Assembly: GCF_020165195.1 (NCBI RefSeq)
Contig: NZ_JAIUHR010000022.1
Coordinates: 1 to 64,000, forward strand
Reading direction: 5' to 3'
From: Mesorhizobium sp. CA14
Lineage (GTDB): Bacteria; Pseudomonadota; Alphaproteobacteria; Rhizobiales; Rhizobiaceae
Length of the DNA: 64,000 bases
Shown: positions 1 through 7,608 of the stretch, piece by piece
Numbering within the stretch: the first letter of the stretch is position 1
How the letters are laid out: the number at the start of each line of letters is the position of its first letter
Made by a program: the position numbers and the translations under genes
The notes under the pieces: generated by a model
What the model was told of the DNA's origin: nothing
What the model saw: the letters and a program-made list of their open reading frames with translations, nothing else
Databases searched by the model: none

Positions 1-51
1 CATGCTGCGCAACAATCAGGAATGGAACCCTCAACACACCTGAAAAACACA

Positions 52-118
52 GTTGCTCATCCGTCTCGGCGCTACGCGCCGATCCACCTTCTCCCACAAG
101 GGGGAGAAGGGGAGCGCC
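52..118. repeat. RIME-like intergenic palindrome
   Basis: This 5'-flank block reads as CATCCGTCTCGGCG, a short GGCGC/GCGCC hairpin, then ACCTTCTCCC and its complement GGGAGAAGG. The same composite recurs many times in the window, in either orientation, always between genes. It matches the general description of rhizobial RIME elements. It sits just beyond the 3' end of mbfA. The first 50 bases of the window show no supportable gene. Confidence 0.75.
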
Positions 119-122
119 GGCG

Positions 123-1106
123 CTACGCGTTCCCGATCAGCACGCCCGCTCCGAACACCAGCGCGCCGCCCAGCACCACCTGGAAGGCGGCGCGCCAAAA
201 GGGCGTCTGCATGTAGCGGTTCTGGATGAAGGCGATCGCCCAGAGCTCGAAGAACACTACGACCGCGGCGACGATCGTCGCCGTCCAGAAATGGGGAATG
301 AGATAGGGCAGCGCGTGGCCGAGCCCGCCCAGCGTGGTCATGATGCCGACGGTGAGGCCGCGCTTGATCGGTGAACCGCGCCCCGACAGCTTGCCGTCGT
401 CGGAGGCGACTTCGGTGAAGCCCATCGAAATGCCGGCGCCGATCGAGGCGGCGAGGCCGACGAGGAAAGTCTGGAATGTCGCATGCGTGGCAAAGGCAGC
501 GGCGAAGATCGGCGCCAGCGTCGACACCGATCCGTCCATCAGTCCGGCCAGTCCGGGCTGCACATAGGTGAGGATGAACTGGCGCTGTTCGGCCGTCGCC
601 TCCTCCATCTTGACCGTGCCCGGCACATGCTCCTGTTCCAGTTCATGCGCCGAGCTTTCATGGCCCTGCTCGGCCACGGCGAGATCGTCGAGCAGCTTTC
701 GCGTCGAGGCGTCGGTGGTGCGCTTGGCCGCCTCGACATAAAAGCGATAGGCCTGCCGCTCCATTTCCTCGGCCTGCCGCCGCACATGCTCGATGCCGAG
801 CGGCTTCACCAGCCAGTCCGGCTTGCGCTCGAAATAGCCTTTCACATGCTCGCGCCGGATCAGCGGGATGCGCTCGCCGAAGCGCTTGCGGTAAAGCTCG
901 ATGAGGGAATCGCGATGGCCATCCTCCTCCTCGGCCATCGCCTCGAACACTTTTGCCGATTGCGGAAATTCCTGCGCCAGGCCGTCGGCATAGGCGCGGT
1001 AGATGCGCCCGTCATCCTCCTCGGAAGAGATCGCCAGCGCCAGGATCTCCTGCTCCGACAGCGAATCGAAGGAACGGCGGCCGAAGCCGAAAACACGGGA
1101 AAGCAT
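123..1106 (-). CDS. mbfA: Membrane-bound ferritin-like iron exporter MbfA
   Basis: A 327-residue two-domain protein. Residues 15-165 are a ferritin-like (erythrin) four-helix domain with paired carboxylate/His motifs at E60-E61/H64 and E146/H149. Residues 178-327 are a VIT1/CCC1-type transporter domain with about five hydrophobic helices. This fusion is known in rhizobia and Agrobacterium as MbfA, an inner-membrane exporter that lowers cytosolic iron and protects against peroxide; the cytosolic ferritin part senses or delivers iron. The length is normal. A perfect ICE-like palindrome lies 15 bp upstream of the ATG, pointing to Irr control. It is monocistronic. Confidence 0.93.
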   Translation of the reverse strand: MLSRVFGFGRRSFDSLSEQEILALAISSEEDDGRIYRAYADGLAQEFPQSAKVFEAMAEEEDGHRDSLIELYRKRFGERIPLIRREHVKGYFERKPDWLVKPLGIEHVRRQAEEMERQAYRFYVEAAKRTTDASTRKLLDDLAVAEQGHESSAHELEQEHVPGTVKMEEATAEQRQFILTYVQPGLAGLMDGSVSTLAPIFAAAFATHATFQTFLVGLAASIGAGISMGFTEVASDDGKLSGRGSPIKRGLTVGIMTTLGGLGHALPYLIPHFWTATIVAAVVVFFELWAIAFIQNRYMQTPFWRAAFQVVLGGALVFGAGVLIGNA

Positions 1107-1120
1107 GATGGGATCACTCT

Positions 1121-1141
1121 AGTTTAGAATTGTTCTAAACT
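1121..1141. promoter_or_regulatory. ICE-like operator (probable Irr site) of mbfA
   Basis: A perfect inverted repeat, AGTTTAGAA-TTG-TTCTAAACT, with 9-bp arms and a 3-bp spacer. It starts 15 bp upstream of the mbfA ATG. The core TTTAGAA-N3-TTCTAAA agrees with the iron control element bound by the haem-responsive Fur-family regulator Irr in Rhizobiales. Its closeness to the start codon suggests repression of mbfA under iron limitation. The site is seen directly; binding is inferred. Confidence 0.85.
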
Positions 1142-1286
1142 AGGATCTTGGCCGCTTGCCGTCAATCGCCGGAGCCGCCGACGCGCTCGCAAATGATTGA
1201 TCCCAGCGCGTTCGGGCCGCTCTTCATTATTGCCGAATGTTTGCCTATATGGACGGCAACGGCCGAAATTGAAGGAGACCAGCCGA

Positions 1287-1610
1287 ATGACGGACAAGAA
1301 GCCTCCGCACGCATTCGATGCGAAGCCCGTTCTCGACCTCATCGCCAGCATCGAGGCCGACCTGCAGCGCCTCAAGGATTTGGTCGAGCAGCAGATCGAG
1401 AAATTCGATCCCGCCAATCCGCACAACAAGACGCCTGATGGCAAGCTCACCGAGGAAGGCGTCGAGTGCTGCTATCGCATGTTCGACGAGGGCAAGTCGC
1501 GCTACACCGTCGCCCAGCAGATGAAGATCTCCTTCGCCGCCGCCACCCACCGCTTCAACAATTGGCGCAAGCTGGGCGGCAGCAAAAGGACGAAGACGCT
1601 CTTGGGGTGA
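1287..1610 (+). CDS. Conserved hypothetical protein, 107 aa
   Basis: The product starts MTDKKPPHAFDAKP. I chose ATG 1287 because GAAGGAGA lies 8-15 bases upstream; an in-frame upstream start at 1197 lacks this and reads through low-complexity sequence. Residues 12-45 are an amphipathic, probably helical stretch (LIASIEADLQRLKDLVEQ). The C-terminal half, with MKISFAAATHRFNNWRK, resembles a helix-turn-helix-like segment. I do not recognise a named family. It could be a small DNA-binding protein, but nothing beyond composition supports that. It is divergent from mbfA with its own upstream region. Confidence 0.7.
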   Translation: MTDKKPPHAFDAKPVLDLIASIEADLQRLKDLVEQQIEKFDPANPHNKTPDGKLTEEGVECCYRMFDEGKSRYTVAQQMKISFAAATHRFNNWRKLGGSKRTKTLLG

Positions 1611-1739
1611 AGGGCGGTCCTTCGCTTCGTCAGGATGTCGATCCTTGCAAGATGTTGAGTCGTGCAAGGCGGGCGAAGGCGACGGCGGGCTTCTGCTAAT
1701 TCCTGAGGTCCGGGACGCTCCGCCCGAATTGTATAGCCG

Positions 1740-2144
1740 CTACTGCTCCTCGATCGTCGTGATGCCTTCGATTTCCGGCAGCCAGTGCAACGCCGAGCGG
1801 TGCCAGACCTGTCTTCTCGGCACCAGTTGGTCGTGCTGGCGCGCCGTGCCCACCCTGATGCCATAGGTTTTCGGTCCATCGCCTACCGACGTCGCATAAA
1901 GATGCGATCCGCATTCGCCGCAAAACGCCTGCGCGCGCTTGGCGCCGCTGGATCCGGTCTTGATATACACTTTCGGCGTGCCCTTCGTGATCCTGTAGTC
2001 GCTTTCCGGCGCCGGAACGGTCACGCGAAAGGCCGTGCCGGTCAGCTGCTGGCAGTCCGTGCAGTGGCAGATCGAGGTCTTCTCAGGATCGACCTCCGCC
2101 TCATAGGTGATCGCGCCGCAATGGCATCCGCCGTCGATCTTCAT
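1740..2144 (-). CDS. GFA-family (CENP-V/GFA) zinc protein
   Basis: A 134-residue protein with the cysteine pattern of the glutathione-dependent formaldehyde-activating fold: GGCHCG (C7, C9), then CHCTDC (C26, C28, C31) and a later FCGECG pair. In the family these cysteines bind two zinc ions. Members range from true S-hydroxymethylglutathione synthase to many uncharacterised proteins, so the substrate cannot be assigned. A good ribosome site (GAGGAGGAC) precedes the ATG. It begins 35 bp after the CDF transporter gene on the same strand and may be cotranscribed with it. Confidence 0.85.
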   Translation of the reverse strand: MKIDGGCHCGAITYEAEVDPEKTSICHCTDCQQLTGTAFRVTVPAPESDYRITKGTPKVYIKTGSSGAKRAQAFCGECGSHLYATSVGDGPKTYGIRVGTARQHDQLVPRRQVWHRSALHWLPEIEGITTIEEQ

Positions 2145-2179
2145 CGGCCGTCCTCCTCACAAATTTCGCTGTGCTCAAC

Positions 2180-3139
2180 CTAACTCTCGTCCGCAGCCTC
2201 GGCCATGGCCTTGCGCCGCCGCTCCCATGTGCCGGTGGCCTGCGGCTTGACGAAGAGCCTGGAGATTTGCGGCATTTCCTGCTGGAGCCTTGTTTCCAGG
2301 CGCTCGACGCATGCTTCGATCTCGGGCGCGGTGAGATGATCCTCGAATTCGATGCTCAAGCCCGCGACGATCTCCTCGGGCCCGATATGGACGCTCACTA
2401 TGCCGTTCGCCCGCTGCACCGCCGGATCCGCCTGGGCGATCTCCAGGACCTGGCGCTGCACTTCCGGCGAGGCGGGCTCGCCCAAGAGCAGTCCCTTGCT
2501 TTCGCGCGCCAGGAAGACCGCCGTCGCTCCGAGAATGATTGCAATGCCGATCGAGCCGGCGCCGTCGAGCTCGGGGATTCCCAGGAGTTCGGCGGACAGG
2601 ATGCCGGCGAAGGCGACGGTGAGGCCGAGCAGCGCGGCGCTGTCCTCGAACAGCACCGTATAGACGCTGGGATCCTTGCTGCGGCGCACCGCCTGGATCC
2701 AGCCTTGCCTGCCCTTCTGCTGCCGAAACTCCTTCAACGCGACCAGCCATGAGCTGCCCTCGAAGAGGAAGGAGAGGCCGAGCACGGTATAGTTGACCTT
2801 GGCATTGACGACCGGTTCGGGCGCTATGATGTGGATAACGCCCTCGTAGAAAGACGCGCCGGCGCCGAGCGCGAACACCAGAAGCGCGACGATGAGGCTC
2901 CAGAAATAGAGCTCGCGCCCGTGGCCGAGCGGATGCGTGCGGTCGGGCGGCCGCGCGGCGCGATGCATGCCGTAGAGGAGCAGCGTGCCGTTGCCGGTGT
3001 CGACCAGCGAATGCACGCCTTCCGATAGCATGGCGGACGAACCGGTGATGGCTGCCGCCGCGAATTTGGTGAGCGCGATTGCCAGATTGCCGGCAAGCGC
3101 AGCGTAGATCACCCGTCTCGATCCGCTATGTCCTGCCAT
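2180..3139 (-). CDS. Cation diffusion facilitator, ZnT9-like subgroup
   Basis: A 319-residue CDF transporter. About six hydrophobic segments cover residues 10-210, followed by a soluble C-terminal domain. The helix-2 metal motif HSLVD (H43, D47) is present. The helix-5 motif is FEDSAALLG (E165, D166), which replaces the usual HxxxD and resembles the eukaryotic SLC30A9 branch. The likely role is proton-driven efflux of Zn, Fe or Co from the cytoplasm; the metal is not predictable. The frame stays open upstream to 4282, but the homology begins at MAGHSGSRR, so ATG 3139 is used. The GFA gene follows 35 bp downstream. Confidence 0.88.
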   Translation of the reverse strand: MAGHSGSRRVIYAALAGNLAIALTKFAAAAITGSSAMLSEGVHSLVDTGNGTLLLYGMHRAARPPDRTHPLGHGRELYFWSLIVALLVFALGAGASFYEGVIHIIAPEPVVNAKVNYTVLGLSFLFEGSSWLVALKEFRQQKGRQGWIQAVRRSKDPSVYTVLFEDSAALLGLTVAFAGILSAELLGIPELDGAGSIGIAIILGATAVFLARESKGLLLGEPASPEVQRQVLEIAQADPAVQRANGIVSVHIGPEEIVAGLSIEFEDHLTAPEIEACVERLETRLQQEMPQISRLFVKPQATGTWERRRKAMAEAADES

Positions 3140-3350
3140 CCGATCTCCGACCTGCCCCGCGCCCGAGCTTAGCGGGCCGCCCGCCGAAGCTCTACAGACA
3201 ATGCGCCAGCCCATGCGAGGTTTCGAACCGGTGTCGAGCCGGAAAATCGGTTGACAGCCGATCGGCCGGCTTCGCAAAGCGGCACAGCCTCTTGCAGTCC
3301 GGCATTTCTCTTGTTTCACTTGGACCGCCCACAAACCGGAGGAGCGAATC

Positions 3351-3476
3351 ATGGCAAAAGGTGCGATGAAGGCGGGCAAGGAACCCCGCAAGCCGAAGAA
3401 GGACGCCAAGAAGCCCGCCGCGGCCCCAGCTCCTAAGGCGCCGCCGGTCAAGGCGCTGCGCATCAAGGAAAAGTAG
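3351..3476 (+). CDS. Small basic Lys/Pro/Ala-rich protein, 41 aa
   Basis: A short reading frame, ATG 3351 to TAG 3474-3476, starting MAKGAMKAGKEPRKPKK and continuing in lysine, proline and alanine to a KALRIKEK end. GGAGGAGC ends 4 bases before the ATG, and a strong 12-bp stem terminator follows at 3516-3550, so this looks like an independently transcribed gene. About a third of the residues are Lys or Arg, and no hydrophobic segment is present. Nucleic-acid or ribosome association is possible but is inference from charge only. I recall similar tiny basic proteins annotated as hypothetical in Rhizobiales. Confidence 0.72.
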   Translation: MAKGAMKAGKEPRKPKKDAKKPAAAPAPKAPPVKALRIKEK

Positions 3477-3515
3477 GCGGCCGGATTCGGTCGGCCCGGC
3501 TCGATCCAGGCTTCA

Positions 3516-3550
3516 ACCGGCAGCATGACCATGCTGCCGGTGTTTTGTTG
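3516..3550 (+). terminator. Rho-independent terminator after the 41-aa gene
   Basis: A perfect 12-bp stem, ACCGGCAGCATG / CATGCTGCCGGT, with a 2-bp centre (in RNA a 4-nt or larger loop). It is followed by GTTTTGTTG. It lies 40 bp after the small basic gene and before the guanidine riboswitch, so it separates two transcription units. Confidence 0.8.
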
Positions 3551-3579
3551 ATCGTAAAAACAAGGGCATCCTATATCCA

Positions 3580-3632
3580 AGGGGCGAGGACGACCTCGCT
3601 TTGCCCGAAAAACCGGCCGGGACGACCCGCCA
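3580..3632 (+). ncRNA. Guanidine-II (mini-ykkC) riboswitch
   Basis: Two small hairpins share the same ACGA tetraloop. P1 has stem GCGAGG/CCTCGC at 3584-3599 with its loop at 3590-3593. P2 has core CGGG/CCCG at 3618-3629 with its loop at 3622-3625. The linker is 18 nt. Paired hairpins with ACGR loops define the mini-ykkC class, which binds free guanidinium and commonly controls translation of small multidrug resistance type guanidinium exporters. Exactly such a gene begins 44 nt downstream. The structure is seen in the sequence; ligand response is inferred from the class. Confidence 0.88.
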
Positions 3633-3673
3633 CACCAAGCATCCCAACCGATGCTGGATGACGGAGTGTTTAG

Positions 3674-3988
3674 ATGTCCTGGATCTTTCTTTTCTTCGCC
3701 GGCCTTTTCGAGATCGGCTGGGCGATCGGCCTCAAATATACCGACGGCTTCTCCAAACCGCTGCCGACCCTTCTTACCATCGGCTCGATGATCGTCAGCC
3801 TCGGCCTGCTCGGCCTGGCGCTGAAGACGCTGCCTGTCGGAACGGCCTATGCGGTGTGGACCGGCATCGGCACCGTCGGCACGGCGCTGCTCGGCATCTG
3901 GCTGCTCGGCGAGCCCGCGACCGCTGTCCGGCTCGCCTGTATCGGCTTGATCGTTTGCGGCATCGTCGGCCTCAAACTGGTAGCCTGA
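3674..3988 (+). CDS. sugE: SMR-family guanidinium exporter (Gdx/SugE)
   Basis: A 104-residue inner-membrane protein with four transmembrane helices and the SMR signature glutamate E13 (GLFEIGWA). The sequence around it and the KTLPVGTAYAVWTGIG segment fit the SugE/Gdx branch, which exports guanidinium in exchange for protons, better than the EmrE multidrug branch. It would act as an antiparallel dimer. The ATG has a weak GGAG 8 bases upstream. The guanidine-II riboswitch just upstream strongly supports this assignment and predicts induction by guanidine. Confidence 0.92.
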   Translation: MSWIFLFFAGLFEIGWAIGLKYTDGFSKPLPTLLTIGSMIVSLGLLGLALKTLPVGTAYAVWTGIGTVGTALLGIWLLGEPATAVRLACIGLIVCGIVGLKLVA

Positions 3989-4058
3989 GCGTTTTCGGGC
4001 ACAAACGCGTTCAGGGCCGCTTTCGGCGACCCTGACCCATTTTTCAGCAAACCCGAAC

Positions 4059-4487
4059 TTAGCGGGCGGAGAAGCCCGGAGGCGTCCTGCCGACGCGCGC
4101 CTTGCGGGCGGCGTAACGTGCGTCACGCTTGGCCTTGCGCTCGGCCTCTTCGGCAAGCTGGAGCGCGATCCGCTCGGCCTCCTCGGCCTCGCGGCGCCTG
4201 GCCTCTTCGGCCGCCGCTGCTTCCGCCGCAAGACGCGCCGCTTCGGCAATCGCCTCGCGCTCGGCCTTCTCGGCCGCTTCACGCGCCAGCTTTTCCTGCT
4301 TCAGTCTCGCCTTTTCGGCCTCGCGGATGGCGCGGGCCTCGAGGATAGCCTTGCGTTCGGCCTGGCGGGCCAGAACGGCCGGATCATCCGCCGCCGGCTT
4401 TGCCTTGAAGCGCTCGAGCAGCGCCTTCTTTGCCTCGTTCGCGGCGTTGCGCCGCTCGAAAATGTCTTTTTCCCTGTAGATAGCCAA
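4059..4487 (-). CDS. DUF6481-type Ala/Glu/Arg-rich coiled-coil protein
   Basis: A 142-residue, highly charged protein. Residues 5-130 are almost entirely A, E, K and R in helical heptad-like order (for example REAEEAERIALQLAEEAERK), so a long single helix or coiled coil is expected, with a basic tail. It starts with an uncommon TTG codon: no in-frame ATG exists in the frame, and AGGGA sits about 8 bases upstream. I recall this family as DUF6481 in Alphaproteobacteria, with no known function. The whole frame is open on both strands because of its composition; the strand was chosen by start, RBS and family resemblance. Confidence 0.75.
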   Translation of the reverse strand: MAIYREKDIFERRNAANEAKKALLERFKAKPAADDPAVLARQAERKAILEARAIREAEKARLKQEKLAREAAEKAEREAIAEAARLAAEAAAAEEARRREAEEAERIALQLAEEAERKAKRDARYAARKARVGRTPPGFSAR

Positions 4488-4719
4488 GTGTACTTCCCTG
4501 CAGTCTATTCGCGACGCTTACATACGCGCGAAAGCGGCGAGTTCAAGCGTCAATTCGGTATGCCAGCCATGAAAAATCCGGGCTTGTTGCCGCAGGGATA
4601 CGACTCGGCGATGCATGATGCACTGTTCACAGATCGCACCTCTGGCGGTCGGCAAGGCAGATCGTTACGTCTAGCGCCGACAAGCAACATCCACATGCAA
4701 GCCGTTAGGACGCAACCAG
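4488..4719. other. Divergent intergenic region, no gene seen
   Basis: About 230 bases separate the DUF6481 gene and the monooxygenase gene, which point away from each other, so promoters for both should lie here. I see no convincing paired -35/-10 boxes, palindrome or small gene. Confidence 0.5.
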
Positions 4720-5781
4720 ATGGAACTCGGTCTCTACACTTTCGCCGATGTCAGCCCGGAGCCGGGCCCCGGCGCGATCGGCCCGCATGAGCGGCTGCGC
4801 AACCTCATGGAGGAAATCGAGCTGGCCGACCAGGTCGGCCTCGACGTGTTCGGCCTCGGCGAGCATCACCGCCCCGATTACGCGGCCTCGGCGCCTGTGG
4901 TGGCGCTGGCTGCGGCGGCCGAGCGCACGAAGCGCATCAGGCTCACCAGCGCGGTCACCGTGCTTTCCTCCGACGATCCGGTGCGCGTCTTCCAGCAATT
5001 CGCGACGCTCGACCTTCTGTCCAACGGCCGCGCCGAGATCATGGCGGGGCGCGGTTCCTTCATCGAATCCTTCCCGCTGTTCGGCTACAACCTCGAGGAC
5101 TATGACGAGCTCTTCGCCGAAAAGCTCGACCTGCTTTTGGCCATCCGCGACCAGGTGAAGGTGACATGGCAGGGCAAGCTGCGCGCGCCGATCAACGGCC
5201 GCGGCGTCTATCCGCGTCCATTGCAGGAAAAGCTGCCGATCTGGATCGCCATCGGCGGCACGCCGCAATCCGCCGCCCGCGCCGGCGTGCTCGGCCTGCC
5301 TCTGGCGCTTGCCATCATCGGCGGCGAGCCGGCCCGCTTCGCGCCGCTGTTCGAGATCTACCGCGAGGCGGCGTGGCGCGCCGGCACCGATCCGGCAACG
5401 CTTGCCACCAGCATCAACGTGCACGGCTTCATCGCCGAGACGACCGAACAGGCGGCCGACGATTTCTACGGACCGCAGGCCGAGGTGATGAACCGCATCG
5501 GCCGCGAGCGCGGCTGGGGTCCGACCTCGCGCGCGCATTTCGATCAGGCGCGGGGCCCGAACGGCGCGCTCTTCGTCGGCAATCCTGAGGCGGTGGCGGA
5601 AAAGATCGTCGCCCAGCACAAGATCTTCGGCAATGACCGCTTCCTGCTGCAAATGGCGATCGGCACCATGCCGCACGCCAGGATCATGAAGGCGATCGAG
5701 CTCTACGGCACCAAGGTGGCGCCGATCGTGCGCAGGGAGACGGCCAAGGCCGCGCCCGCCATCGTGGCGCCGGTCGACTGA
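4720..5781 (+). CDS. LLM-class flavin-dependent oxidoreductase (353 aa)
   Basis: A luciferase-like monooxygenase with the family's TIM-barrel landmarks: an N-terminal MELGLYTFAD strand, GLGEHHRPDYAASAP near residues 45-60 (substrate/flavin region), and RAEIMAGRGSF around residue 105. Such proteins use FMNH2 supplied by a reductase to oxidise organic substrates; this one's substrate is unknown. ATG 4720 has AGGA about 10 bases upstream. It stands alone and converges on the XRE regulator gene, with 27 bp between the stops. Confidence 0.88.
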   Translation: MELGLYTFADVSPEPGPGAIGPHERLRNLMEEIELADQVGLDVFGLGEHHRPDYAASAPVVALAAAAERTKRIRLTSAVTVLSSDDPVRVFQQFATLDLLSNGRAEIMAGRGSFIESFPLFGYNLEDYDELFAEKLDLLLAIRDQVKVTWQGKLRAPINGRGVYPRPLQEKLPIWIAIGGTPQSAARAGVLGLPLALAIIGGEPARFAPLFEIYREAAWRAGTDPATLATSINVHGFIAETTEQAADDFYGPQAEVMNRIGRERGWGPTSRAHFDQARGPNGALFVGNPEAVAEKIVAQHKIFGNDRFLLQMAIGTMPHARIMKAIELYGTKVAPIVRRETAKAAPAIVAPVD

Positions 5782-5808
5782 GCGGCAGTCGAAGCCGGTC
5801 TCCGGATG

Positions 5809-6648
5809 CTAGGCCTCTGGATGGCCGGCGCCGACGGCCATCATTTCAGCATGAAGCGTCTCGGTTGCCTCGTCAGCCGGGAACATGCACTCGACACGCA
5901 GTTCCTGGGCGGCGACGGTTTGCGGCGTCCCGACCGTGGTGACCATCGAAAAGTAGTTGAGGACCCTGCCTTCCCTGACGAACCCCAGCGGAATGACTGG
6001 CGTGAAGCCCAGTGCCACCGGGTTTTTCCATTCGTTTTCAACATCCGGATAGGCGAGCAATTCCGCCAGCAGGGTCTTCGTCTTCTCGTCGAGAACGCGG
6101 CCGATGGATTCGCGATAGACACGCTCGAACAAGCTTCTGGCGACATCGGGCCAATTGGCAATGAACGGACGCATGCCTTGCGGATCGAACATCAGATGCA
6201 ACATGTTGCGCGGTCCCTGGCGGGCGGACATGTCGATGAAGCAGCCGAAGAAGCGCGGCGCGGATTCATTGGCCATGAGCACGTTCCAGTAGCGATCCAT
6301 CACGATTGCCGGAAAGGGCTCATGCTGCCGCAGGATGCGCGTCAGGGCGTCGGTCACGCTTTTCATTTCCACCGAATCCCACGCGCTTTCGGAAAACATC
6401 GGCGCATAGCCCGCGGCGAGCAGCAATGTGTTGCGCTCGCGCAAAGGCACATCGAGCCCGCGGGCGATGGCCATCAGGGTTTCGCGGTTGGGCACGCTGC
6501 GTCCGCTTTCGATGAAGCTGATCTGTCGTTGGGAGATGCCGGTATCAAGCGACAGATCGAGCTGGCTCGCGCCGCGCAAATCGCGCCAGTGGCGCAGGAG
6601 CACACCCAGATCGGGCCTCATGCCTGTCCTGAGATTCGACGGGTTCAT
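5809..6648 (-). CDS. XRE regulator with MmyB-like ligand domain
   Basis: A 279-residue regulator. Residues 15-70 form an HTH_3 domain (ASQLDLSLDTGISQRQISFIESGRSVPN is the helix-turn-helix core, described here in parts). Residues 100-270 match the MmyB-like domain, with DRYWNVLMAN and an Asn/His-rich pocket; in actinobacterial relatives this domain binds a fatty-acid-like ligand. I use ATG 6648; 6621 is the next in-frame ATG. It follows the AhpD-like gene on the same strand by 135 bp and may regulate it. Confidence 0.85.
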   Translation of the reverse strand: MNPSNLRTGMRPDLGVLLRHWRDLRGASQLDLSLDTGISQRQISFIESGRSVPNRETLMAIARGLDVPLRERNTLLLAAGYAPMFSESAWDSVEMKSVTDALTRILRQHEPFPAIVMDRYWNVLMANESAPRFFGCFIDMSARQGPRNMLHLMFDPQGMRPFIANWPDVARSLFERVYRESIGRVLDEKTKTLLAELLAYPDVENEWKNPVALGFTPVIPLGFVREGRVLNYFSMVTTVGTPQTVAAQELRVECMFPADEATETLHAEMMAVGAGHPEA

Positions 6649-6783
6649 GGTCTGCAATCCTCGCGCGCCGCTACGATACCCTTCAATCCGGCTCAAGCTT
6701 TGGCGGCGCAGCGATCGTGCCGATCCATGCGCCGCCAATCACCCTGAAGTTCATAGCGCTCCAGGTCTCGGTTTTTACGCCGG

Positions 6784-7347
6784 TCAGGCTGCCACCGCGA
6801 GCGGAGACCATGCCTGCGCCCGGAAGCGCTCCTCGATCGGCGTGCCGGCCATGTTGGTCGTGGTTGCCGCCATTGTCGAAACGCCGACGCCGGTCACCAC
6901 CTCCAGAACCTGGGCCTTCGAGTAACCCGCCGCGGTGAACGCATCGATGTCGGCATCGGTGACGTTTCCCTTTTTTTCGATCAACGCCTTCGTCAATGCC
7001 GAGAGCGCCGCGTATTTCGGGTTGGCTGGCAGCCCGCCCTTCCGGATCGCTTGGACTTCGCCCTCATCGATGCCGTCTTCGATGGCGAATGTCGAATGCG
7101 CGGCAACGGTCCAGGGGCACTTGATCGTCACCGCATTGGTAAGCAGCAGGACCTGCTTTTCGATTTCATCGAAGCTGCCGCTGTGAAAACTGCCGAAAGC
7201 GGCGACGAATCCGTTGAGAAGCACCGGACTGTTGGCCATCGTCGCCATGACGTTCGGAAGAAAGCCGAACTTCTCTTCCAGCGCCTTGAGCGCAGGCCTG
7301 GATTTTTCGGGTGCCGAGCCGATCGTCGGAAGGTCGAATCTTTGCAT
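6784..7347 (-). CDS. AhpD/carboxymuconolactone decarboxylase-like protein
   Basis: A 187-residue all-helical protein of the CMD/AhpD superfamily. In AhpD the redox motif is CxxCxxxH. Here the aligned segment is CPWTVAAH, so the first Cys and the His remain but the second Cys is Thr. Classical disulphide peroxidase chemistry is therefore doubtful. ATG 7347 is preceded by GAGGAC at a good distance; the TTG at 7365 is not needed. Downstream on the same strand lies the XRE/MmyB regulator gene, a pairing often seen between such regulators and small redox enzymes. Confidence 0.82.
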   Translation of the reverse strand: MQRFDLPTIGSAPEKSRPALKALEEKFGFLPNVMATMANSPVLLNGFVAAFGSFHSGSFDEIEKQVLLLTNAVTIKCPWTVAAHSTFAIEDGIDEGEVQAIRKGGLPANPKYAALSALTKALIEKKGNVTDADIDAFTAAGYSKAQVLEVVTGVGVSTMAATTTNMAGTPIEERFRAQAWSPLAVAA

Positions 7348-7608
7348 TGTAACGTCCTCTTGCAAAATCGGATGTGATCGCGCGGACGAAGTCGTCGCCG
7401 CGCCAGCCCTCTGCTCTGTCGTCGCAGAAAGCCTGCCCGTATTAGGCCCGGCCGTCGCAGCGGCTCAATTACACGTCATGTAATAGCGCGACCGCATGTG
7501 CGGTGCCGGGAGAGCCGGCTCATGGAACCTTGCCCGGAACTCCCGCGTTTCGCGCAGAAGCCTGCCATGCATTTCATTGTTTGGGTGACGGGCTTGCAAG
7601 GGGAACCG

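Noticed and set aside
3140..4282. A 380-codon N-terminal extension of the CDF transporter
   Set aside because: It overlaps the 41-residue gene, the riboswitch and sugE on the other strand, and its sequence is low-complexity basic. The conserved start is at 3139.
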